From Hortaea werneckii (Eukaryota > Ascomycota > Dothideomycetes > Mycosphaerellales > Teratosphaeriaceae): a stretch of DNA of 64,000 nt. The position numbers were made by a program, and so were the translations under genes. Location: NCBI GenBank assembly GCA_037044905.1, contig JBAOKB010000118.1:1-64000 (forward strand), read 5' to 3'. Below are positions 55,113-64,000 of the stretch, piece after piece; positions within the stretch are counted from its first letter, which is position 1; the number at the start of each line of letters is the position of its first letter. The notes beneath the pieces were generated by a model. It saw only the letters and a program-made list of their open reading frames with translations. It was not told the origin of the DNA and searched no databases.

Positions 55113-57801
55113 TTAAGCGGCATATGATGGATCTGCTAGCTCAGGAAACAAGCGTACCACTATCAGGTCGAGAGCGGCAACGATCAGATGCTTGTTGATA
55201 TACGGATCAGCAAAGACTTCCAACCTGTCCTCGACATCCCTTCTCATCGTCTCTTTGTCCTTGGTAGCGAAGTAGCGTGTCCTCACTGCATCCGGTACAG
55301 CTTCGACGATGACCCTAGCGCATTCGCACTTGATCTGAAGAGTCTCCTCGCTTGTCGGCGGCACACGCGCTGGCGCCATTGCGTTATCAGGGAAGACGGC
55401 AGCCCTGATTGCTCGCAGAACGGTCGGTAGTAATGCCGGATTCAGCAGCTTGTCGTGGACTTGAGCGCACATTAGCCTGCATGAGTCATCGGTCAGCTGC
55501 GTCTGCAATACGATATGTACTGCTACCGCGTTCGGTCATAATGCCAAATACATGCGCAAATCACGAGGTGGTTGACTGTGCAAAAGAAACAATGATTGAT
55601 GTCCCGACTTTTCCGCCTATCGGTAGCGATGCTCGGCTCTTCCAGTCAAATTTGATGCGCTGGTCTCCGGCGAATAGGATTGCCGCCCGGCTTTGGTTGC
55701 AGTGGAGCGTTGAATCCAATGAATACCAGCGGCGAGCTTGCGATCAAAAGAATGGTTGTTCAAGCAGTCACTGTGCATGGCGATCCTCAACGTGGGATAA
55801 TTGAAAATGGTGGCGCTTGGAGTGCATCTCGGACGGGAAGGTCAACCAGCAGTGCGAGGCAGCGCGGACGTATTGCCAGAAAAGCAAGGACGGCGTGGGC
55901 CGAGCCCTACAGGGACAAGGCCGCTTTCCTGCATGACCTGCGAATCTCAGGCCAGGATCCGCCCCGCTTTTGCTCCGGCTATAAGCAAATCCATATTCTG
56001 ATGCCCAACGCCAGTGGTATGTACGCCATAAGTCGTTGTGCATTTTCTAGACGGCAATCCTGAAGTTGGTGGCGCCCAGAGGGAGGACTAGGCAAGTACT
56101 GGAGGGTGAGGTAGGAAGCCGTCAAGGATTGCGACATGTCGCTGCTAGGCTTGTCAAACATGGCTGCACGACCGAAGCGAATGAAACGAAACAGAGCCGT
56201 CGCGAGGCAGCCTGTAGTCAGTCGTTGGGTATCACCAGGATCATATGACCGTAAGTAGATGCGACCTGCACGCCACTGCCGATGGCGGCATGCTCGCTTC
56301 GGCGAATGAGGCGGCCACGCGAGACCGTCGGAATAAAGACAGGGCATAACCGATTAAAGACGAATACCCTGTCTGCATGCGTGCATAGTGACATGATGCG
56401 CGATGGGTAATACGTGTGGAGGGAAATGAAAGCGCATAGCTTACCTGTCCAAAGAGCTGTTGGTATGACAAATTCGTCCGGGTCCATACAGCGCCACCCA
56501 CTGCAGAAGAGAGAGGCAGCCAGTCAGCCATGGCATCCGCGAGCCAAGGGAGGTGAGGTGTTCCATGCAAGACCAGGCTTTCATGCCAACAACAGGAAGA
56601 GCTTCTGTAGTCGCTGGCGTAGTCGGGCGGGAAGCGGGCCTCTCAGCGGCAGGATCGAGCTTCGTTGTCTTATCAGGGTCTGATATGACTCGTGGCGGCC
56701 GTTGAGGGAGCGCAGAAGCATCCATGAATGCCGTCACGAAGGCGCGTATTAGACTCCAAGCTAGGAGTGCGAACTGAACAGTAAACCAGAACACTCCGAG
56801 CACCGTCCAATGAAACCAAGCTCAGCAGCATCCTGATTACCAGACTTTGCATCTTGCGACGAAAGCAAGCCAAACTGCTCCAAGCGATTGATTGGTGAAG
56901 AAGCAGCTGGCTCAGGCGGCGGGCGAAGCTCTGGCCGCACCACATAGATCGATTTCGTGATGCCTTCCCAGAGTAGCCATGGCTCAGACGTCTTTCCCAA
57001 GATGGCATTGTGCATGATCATTTCAGAGAAAATCTCCGAGACGAGAACGTCTAGACAAGGGTTGGAAGGTCTTCCGGCGGTAGGAGTAGCGGCAGAATGT
57101 CATTCACTAGCAGCTGACACCAGTCGCCTTCGTTTTCGTGTTGAGCCAGCCGTGTAGCATCGTCCACTGGCGGCGGAGAGAGCGCGTGATGAGGACGCAA
57201 CGTGTGATAAATTGTCCGCAAGATGCTCTCTTTCTCAGCTCGTTGCGATGTTCGAATAGTATTACGAGCAATGATCACGACTAGATTGGGTCAGCACCAA
57301 GCCCTTGTCGCTTGTAATCAATGCAACTCTACCATTTAGATGATTGTCGAAGACCCTAGGCACTTCATCTAGCAGAATCTCAAGTAGATTAACATGCCTC
57401 AAGCGCTCCTCCAGCCCTCGCGTGCAATGGGCAATAATCTGCACAATTTCGCCAACGAAGTCTCCGTCCGGTGTGATGCGACCGTACCAGCTTTGGACGA
57501 ATTGACTAAGTATGACGGCGATGATGGCGTATAGTTGAACATCGACCTCGTTCGAGCTCGTTAACGGCGGTAAAAGCTCCTCCAATGGCCTTTCGGTGGA
57601 AAAGTCCTCGCGCTTTTCGGTCTTGGTGCCGTCGATTGGCTGAGAGCACAGGACTTGTTTGATGAATTTGATGGTCTCATCGTCTTTTGGCTTGTCCAGT
57701 CGCGGCCAGTTTTGTGTGTCGTTAATGGTCCTACTACCATTGCGGGTCAAGATCCGGCTGGGATGGCGACTATGTCGGCCTGGCCTTTCGCCTTGTGCCA
57801 T
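55113..57801 (-). CDS. PXA-domain protein with nexin-C-like C-terminus
   Basis: Start proposed at 57801 (MAQGERPGRHSRHPSRI); an in-frame ATG exists at 57861. The PXA domain spans FVQSWYGRITPDGDFVGEIVQIIAHC, LLEILLDEVPRVFDNHL, then after a short intron VIIARNTIRTSQRAEKE, LRPHHALSPPP and LLPPEDLPTL...SEIFSEMIMHNAIL. A hydrophobic segment VFWFTVQFALLAWSLIRAF follows, then RMPWLTGCLSLLQW. The last exon (RLMCAQVHDKLLNPALLPTVLRAIRAAVFP...LIVVRLFPEL) joins only across a 968-nt intron (56444-55477). Single bases appear missing near 57062 and 56815. PXA/nexin-C proteins act in endosomal and ER membrane traffic or lipid droplet contacts. Confidence 0.78.
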
Positions 57802-58083
57802 TTTCGTCCAGAGGAATGGATGAGCATGCTTGAAGCTATACAGCCGTCGCCTGATATTCACCTCATTTCGGATCTCCGCGAGAAGTGTTTAGTCGCTTGT
57901 CACGGGAAGGTGGAGGGGCTCATCATGTTACCTCATCGTGTTGTTTCCGCAACGCACTGACAAGCAGATGCGGAATCGCTCCGCGTTCACATGTCAGACA
58001 GAGAGGGTCGCGGTGGAAGTTGTCCTGGACAATACAGCTCATCTGTTGTCGTCTGTCCACATTGCGAAAGACTACAAGCAGAC
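57802..58083. promoter_or_regulatory. Divergent promoter region, PXA gene / MED10
   Basis: Under 300 bp between divergent starts; no site identified. Confidence 0.45.
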
Positions 58084-58625
58084 ATGGCCGAGTCCACAAT
58101 CGAGGAGGTGGATGTTCACCTACGAAACATCATCAATAGCCTCTACCTGCTGATCATGTCCATTCACGACTACCAAGGAGCCGAAACCCTCAAGAGCGTG
58201 ACGACTGAGATGTATTGATTTCGACCTCCCCGTTTGATGGTGAAGTTGACTGATCTCCAATAGCAAGCACTTGATCAACCTTCTCGTTACGACATCACGG
58301 ACTGCGCGGCGGTTACCGACATTCATACCCGTTGAAATCATCGGTAAGCGTGAAGGAGCTGCTTCCAGACATGACAGCCTGCAAGAGCATTGAAGAATAA
58401 CGGTGGGCAACAGGCTACGTGGAGAGCACCCGTAATCCCGACATCTATACACGAGACTTTGTGGAGCTTGTGATGCGATACAATCAGAGTCTTGCAGGGC
58501 AGAGCGCAGGGCTAGCACAATTCCGCGACATCTTTGGGAAAGAGATTATGAGTGCCATCCCGGAGCTGTCGCAAGATGTGAATGAGATCCTGGTGGCTAC
58601 CGGAGGAGGCAAAGTAGAATCTTAA
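58084..58625 (+). CDS. MED10: Mediator complex subunit 10 (Nut2)
   Basis: Start at 58084 (MAESTIEEVDVHLRNIINSL). Introns 58212-58263 and 58344-58413 give a protein of about 138 residues with KHLINLLVTTSRTARRLPT, FIPVEIIGYVESTRNPDIYTRDFVE and VMRYNQ, the hallmark Med10 sequence. Med10 sits in the middle module of Mediator and links activators to RNA polymerase II in the nucleus. All splice junctions keep frame; length is normal. Confidence 0.94.
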
Positions 58626-59001
58626 GGATGATGAGCAAAATCAAGGCAGGGCGTTCTGGAGTTTGAGAGGCAAGCGAAGATACCCATGGGAGGCTATGAG
58701 AATTTGCATTCATACAATCGAAAGGGAAATCTATCACCAATTTCAGCTGACACGAAATTACCTGCAAGCCGAGCTCGAACTTGTGAACCTAGCTCTCAAT
58801 GTGGCATGCATCTTTGATCGACCCTTTGGCTCAGGGCTGATAACCCAGCCTGAACAGTCCTGGACCGTATGGTTGATCTCCAGGATGTCTGATACCGGCT
58901 CGATTTCCCTGACCTGATCGAGTTCCAGTCGCATCGCCACTATGCTCTTCCGCCCATAAGGATCTAGCTGATGACCACGCACATAATAATGCCGGTCCAC
59001 C
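58626..59001. other. Intergenic, convergent 3' ends
   Basis: Nothing supported. Confidence 0.4.
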
Positions 59002-60604
59002 TCAATCCCTGCGATATGCGTGTGAGATCGGTTGAAAGCCGAGACCCATTGCTGTAAGCCCCGGAGTCAGACTCATGAAGCTTGCCGCCCAATGCTGCAG
59101 CAGGGCTTCGATTCCAGCATAGGTCACCTTGTTTCTTTCAAGCCCAGGGCCGTCGATATTCAACCGAGGCGTCAAACCATCGATCCTCATAAGCTGGTTG
59201 TGAGGTCGGAACGCACGAAGGCGTGGTGCGGCAGCAAGTGCAATCTGGACTGTCAGCATATGGACATCACGTGCAATTTTGACGGTTACTCACCGCAATC
59301 TTCTTGGAGGTCTCTTCGATCTCGGTGTCGATATATGTCAGCACCAACTCCGGCATTTCCAAAGCTATTTGCTCAAGTTGGATGCACTGGCCCAGCAGCA
59401 GATGCAGTTTGACGCTGTCACAATGTTTGCATCTTCGGCGTCCGATGGCAGTGGAAGACAGTCGATATACAAGAATCTGAGGGTAGCTGCATGGTTGGCA
59501 AGAGCTTTAAACCCAGGCATCAATGCCCCCTGCTAAGGCGCAGCGACGACCAAGTTTTCCAGCCCAGTGAAATATTCCAAAAGGTGATTGAAGGGCAGCA
59601 GGATCGGAGTTATCGTTGCTGTCGGAGGGAGTTCCCATGTAGCCATTACGCGCGATAAGGACCAGCGTGCGAAGAGACGGCTGATGAAGCATCGGCTGGC
59701 TTCATTTTGGCCAAGGAAATCAGCCATGCCGGAGCAATGATGCAACCCCAACGACTGGATTCGAGACAGATCTATTGCTGTTGCAAGCTTAGCCGAAGCC
59801 GAAGACAACTCGAACCCGCGTAATTGAAGAGCTCTGAGCACAATTTGTCGATCGTGCCTTAGGATGTTGCCAAAGACATTCTCGACTAGACGAAGGCTCA
59901 TTACGTCCCTCTGATCAGCCGTCTCGCACTTCTCGAGATGGAGCCGAAGTTCGAGATTACGCAGGGAAGGCGTATGTTCAAGGGCAGCTGCGCAGGCCTC
60001 GGCCCTGGTTTTGCTGGATACCTCGAACTGGATAGTCGTCACATTGGAAAGATCACCGAATCGTCTGATCTGCGCCTGATCTGCGCAAGGGTCGACCCTC
60101 ATTGTTCTAAGCTGGCGTTGTCTTCGAAACAGGGTTTCGAGAATAGAGGAAGCGTGGAGGATCAAGTGCGTGCTTGCTTCGCGGAGGATCGGCCAATCGA
60201 GTCTACAATGTGGTCAGCTTCACAGATCTTGTTCCAGTCCTTCCCCTATCGCATGTCCAAGATTCTTACGTGAATGAAACGAGCGAGTCGCGCGGCAAGA
60301 AGTTTGCGAGGAGTTGAAGCGTCATCAAGACATCCTCTGCATTGTCCTTCAAGCAACCGGTAAAGGGGTCAATGACTAAATGTCGCACATGACCCAAAGC
60401 TGCATTTTCTGGTACAAGAGCTTGCAAAAGTTTCGATTGTCCACTCGAGAAAGCCTCAACGTCATCGTCCGGTAAATTGGGACGACGGCCACAGCGTAGA
60501 GCGCTTTGCAAGTGAGAGACATTGCGTAGGTCTTGCGGTGCTCGAATGTAGCTGACGATGACGGCCAGTAGGTCCGCCGGTAAGAGGATAATGGTAGTGG
60601 CCAT
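59002..60604 (-). CDS. F-box/LRR-like protein, paralogue of 47655-49383, possibly broken
   Basis: Exon 1 (60604-60270) has ILLPADLLAVIVSYIRAPQDLRNVSHLQSALR, then HVRHLVIDPF and LLANFLPRDSLVSF. An intron (60269-60203) lies at the same codon as in the paralogue. Exon 2: ILETLFRRQRQLRTMRVDP, LRNLELRLHLEKCE and ALQLRGFELSSA. An in-frame TAG follows LENLVVAAP (about 59533). The frame continues into FKALANHAATLRFLYIDCLPLP, shifts by one base near 59425, and after an intron ends ALLQHWAASF to 59002. One true stop plus one shift leaves it open whether this is a pseudogene or sequencing error. Confidence 0.65.
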
Positions 60605-61852
60605 CGTATCGGTCGACGATGGGTATTGGGGCCTGTAGATGAAGAGTGACGAGGGAGAGTGCTCGGATCTGAAGAGAAGTCTTGAGGAAATGTGCAGGTC
60701 TGAGTAGCGGTGTCGAGAAAGTGTTCAAGTCGGAAGTGTAGGTTTCAAGATCGAATAAAAGGACGTCCACAGCCTCACGGACCAGTCGGCCGTCGTGCTT
60801 TCCAACTCGGGAAGTTCATGTGAGTATAACCAGCCCATTTACTTGCTAGCGCAACGACAACGAGATTTTCATTGAGTCACCAATGACTGTGAATGAAACC
60901 CCCTCCCTCATCACGACTGACCCTTCGAATCACGCAGATAGACAACACGTGATCGACAAACGTTGAATTCTGAGTGAATGACCTTGCCATCGGCGATACT
61001 TTGAAGCGTTTGGTCCAGAATAGAGAACACGTGCCGGCTTGACGTCGAAGTCCTAATCGCTTTCGCCGTCACTAGCTGGGTTTCGAAGTGCCTGGTCCCT
61101 ATTCAAGGCATGTCGAGTCACTGTCTTGTTGGCCAAATGTGCTTCGAAGCACCTGCTCCGGGGTTATCGGTGAATGTCAGATTGCCCGCCGGTGTCTGCC
61201 TTCCTTGTCTCCCGTCTTGCCTGGTTTGACCTTTGCAGCGACTGTTCAGTGCAGTCGATTCGGCCTGTCTTGATTGGACGTCCACTCCAATACGAGCAAA
61301 TTCGCGAGAGTAGAAGAAGCCCAAGACAGTACGTTAAAGAAAAGGGATGGGACGGAATGGAAAATTGAAAAAAGGAAAACGAGATGAGGGAAGGACTCAT
61401 GTTTGGTATCCTCCCATACTCCCCGCTATCAAAAATCATCATAAGATAAGCAGAAATGGGAAGGAAAACTGAGCAGAGGGAAACCCCGTTTTCCTTTCCT
61501 TTCTCTGGTGTCATCCTAGAAGGGTGAGAAAAGCCCCACGGCAAAACAAAAGATAGCGCAAAAGCAAAACAAACAAGAAAAATTTCGAGGGGTTTTTAAA
61601 AGGCTAGCGTAATTTCTCTATCACAGCCCGCATTACGATGGCACAAAACGGACAATTCCTTCCTCACCCATCTCATGCTTCCATCGTATAGGAGAGAATT
61701 CGGCTCACTTGTTCCCAAATCCGGCAGAAAAAGCTGGCGTTTTTCTCTCCGTCCATGCTCTACTCAACCGATGACCATGCGTGCCTTGTTGGATGAGTTG
61801 AGAAAAGAGGGGAGGGGGCTCACTGGATCCCGGACCCAACACTCAAGACATC
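60605..61852. other. Intergenic, 1.2 kb
   Basis: The 5' side of the F-box paralogue and 3' flank of the PP2A gene. Only short frames. Confidence 0.4.
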
Positions 61853-63934
61853 CTAAGTCTCCATGGCATTGCCCTGGCCATGGGCCTGAGCCTGATGGTC
61901 GGTCCAGCTCTTGGCGGCCGTAGTGGCGAAGAATCTGACGTCGACATCTTCATCCTGGCCCAGTTTCTCCAGCGGGGCATGATCTCGCCTCGGACGAGCT
62001 CCTCGCCCTTGGCTGTGCCCTGTGTAGATGGGGGTGGGGAGGTGGATTCCAGCTGGCTGAGGGTCGTGCTTTCGTCCGGCAGCCGCTTGAAGATGTCGAT
62101 CAGGACGGCGTAGGACTTGGCGACGTTGAAGCGGATGTTGGGGATCGGGTCCTCGACGAGACGGTGCAGGATGGGGAGAACGGAGCGGGCGAGGACGGGG
62201 AGGGTGAGGGCTGGGGAGAGGGTCTGAATGATTTCAAGTTAGCCAGGAAATCGAAATGTTTTGCCACGTCGCCTCATGAAGTGTCATTCCACCCTCGAAG
62301 TAAGAAAGGGGCCAAATGTCAACTTACCGAAACAGCAAAGCAAGTCGTCATGCGGTAAAGGTAGTTAGGGTGCTCAGCCATTCCACCGACACGGCTAAGG
62401 ATCCCACCATCTCTCTCTGCCCACTCGACACCGAAAACCTCGGTCAGCCTTCTAAGGTTCTGCGTGCTTGCCTCTCGGATGCTGAAGACGGTGTCGCCGA
62501 GCCAGCTCATACATAAGCTCGCCAACTTCTCATCGAAGAACTTGACGCCTAATTGCGCTGCCAGCAACGGGATATGTTGAATGATCGCCAGCCTGACCCT
62601 CCAGTTCTTGTCCTCTGCCAGCTGCACAATGGCCGGCAAAAGACTCTGACTCAACAGCTCAATGCCAATCACTTCATTGACCCGCTCGAGCTTGCTGATG
62701 ATGTTCAATCTGACGTCCGGGAAATCGTCCTTGAGCATCTGCAAGAACATAGGCAGGAGGTGCTCAGTGGTTTCCTGCTTGCCTAAGATGGGTGCCAGAC
62801 CGGCGATCTGGGTGCCGAACGATGCTCGCACATGCTGGCTGCTGTCCGTCACTAAGTCTTCCACAGCCGGGAGAATGTCCTGGAGGAGCGCCTCGCGCGG
62901 GATGAGTTCGCAGAAGCCAGGCACTTGGCCTGCAGCCGCACTACGGACTTCAGCCTCAGTGTCCTTAAGCAGCTTCACGAAAGCAGGGACGAGGTCGCGG
63001 GCGATGACCTCCTCGTCGACGGCCTTCGCGATCTTCTCGTAACGGTCGGCGACCATGTATCGAACTCGCCAGCTCTTGTCTTCGAACAGTCCACGAAGGG
63101 AAGTAAGCAGGACGCCATGCGAGGATTGCTGCTCCTTGGGTATACGCTCGGCAATGGCAATCAACACGTCCACGGTGAGAAGACGTACGGAGTCTTGGTC
63201 GTCGGAGGAGAGGTGTTGGAACATGGGTCCGATGACCTCTTGTACCACGACATCGGGTTGCAGGACGCCAACGAAGGCTGGCAGGCTGGTGGCAGCCTGT
63301 CTGCGTACCATGGGGGTATCATCCCTGACGAGACCACCGAACTGTGCGCGGAGACCTTCCTGAGTCTGCGGAGTGCAATGCGGATAAGGGGTGGTGTAGA
63401 GACCAGCAGCGCTAATCTTGCTTGTGAACCAGTCTGCTTTGCTGAGTCGGACGATGAGCGGGGTGAAGTAGGTCTCGATCTGGTGTTGGGAGAGCTGAGC
63501 GCAGATCTTGTTGAGGGACTCGACCGCCTTGTCGCGCACAAGAGGCTCCTCAATGGTGGCGAGATTCTCCAGCGGTGAGAGAAGGACGTGGCCGAACTCG
63601 GGGCCGCCGACGTACTCGACAAAGGAGCCGAGCTCGTCGGAGAGGGCTGTGAGGACCTCGTCTTCATCTTCCACCGATTCTGCGCGCAAGTCATGTCAGC
63701 AAGCTGTTGTCACTCTCTGCTAGCCGCACATGACGCAGGAGCAACAGGGCCTCATTCCGACGTACCATCTAGAAACGGAATCAGCTCGTCCCGTGTCCTC
63801 TCGGGTCCAAGCGCCAGGGCAATGGTTGACAGTCTCCGAATCGCGTTCAGGCGGAGTAGCACGTCATCGTGTTTGAGCTCGTCGATCAGGACGGCGATGG
63901 GGTACAACTCGTCTCCCTGATTCTGCTCGTCCAT
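61853..63934 (-). CDS. Protein phosphatase 2A scaffold subunit A (PR65, HEAT repeats)
   Basis: Start at 63934 (MDEQNQGDELYPIAVLIDELKHDDVLLRLNAIRRL), close to the right end of the window. Introns 63765-63680 and 62327-62224. The protein is a chain of HEAT repeats, e.g. DDVLLRLNAIRRLSTIALALG, DNTPMVRRQAA-type, SWRVRYMVADRYEKIAKAV, VRSAAAGQVPGFCELIP, FPDVRLNIISKLERVNEVIG, NWRVRLAIIQHIPLLAAQLG and FSIREASTQNLRRL, diagnostic of PR65/Tpd3. It scaffolds catalytic and B subunits of PP2A in cytoplasm and nucleus. A single base is missing near 61971 in the last exon; with it the C-terminus ends GNAMET at 61853. Length about 620 residues, as expected. Confidence 0.92.
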
Positions 63935-64000
63935 GCTGGATGTCTATCGCTACCTGTCACGTGGTAAAGAGCGTGTGGACAAGCAGGTCTGAGGGAGTGA

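Overview
The window is the left end of a chromosome from a filamentous ascomycete (Pezizomycotina; Dothideomycetes is a guess). Evidence for this is a TTAGGG-type telomere, short 49-104 nt spliceosomal introns, a telomere-linked RecQ helicase, repeat-induced point mutation (RIP), and a fungal housekeeping gene set (IST3, EFG1, BNA3-like aminotransferase, MED10, PP2A A subunit). The first 46 bases look like Oxford Nanopore adapter plus native barcode, so the true end is probably position 47.

Layout. (1) 47-153 telomere. (2) 154-9876 subtelomere with a RecQ/OrsD-type telomere-linked helicase gene on the minus strand. A 3,831-bp tandem duplication covers its 5' two-thirds, and each copy carries its own RIP-type stop codons. 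(3) 9880-17230 AT-rich block almost without CpA/TpG, i.e. RIP-saturated, with ~1.97-kb direct repeats at both ends. (4) 17231-24135 a module of three unrecognised genes (19296-20939 +, 21228-22187 -, 22460-23560 -). A decayed relic of the third gene lies on its left, and degenerate ~105-bp repeats lie on both flanks. A 14-bp palindrome GTGACC-NN-GGTCAC recurs through coding and non-coding parts alike; this is the best candidate for an undescribed system. (5) 24136-31760 sparse accessory DNA: a sugar transporter and a Gfo/Idh/MocA oxidoreductase, divergent, with an interstitial telomere repeat between them. (6) 31763-63934 ordinary gene-dense core chromosome.

Core genes include a Ser/Thr-rich secreted protein, IST3 (splicing), EFG1 (18S rRNA processing), a GPI-anchored wall protein, a Mutator-like DNA-binding protein, a DUF3602 protein, a divergent UPF0261/TIM-barrel pair matching the two halves of plant Tm-1, a kynurenine aminotransferase, two F-box/LRR-like paralogues, a CENP-B-type HTH protein, a PXA-domain sorting protein, MED10 and the PP2A scaffold subunit.

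Many otherwise good genes need one extra base, often in a short homopolymer, to stay in frame. With the adapter remnant this points to uncorrected nanopore indels, so I treat these genes as probably functional. By contrast the helicase copies keep one frame and are broken only by C-to-T type stops, so they are genuine pseudogenes.
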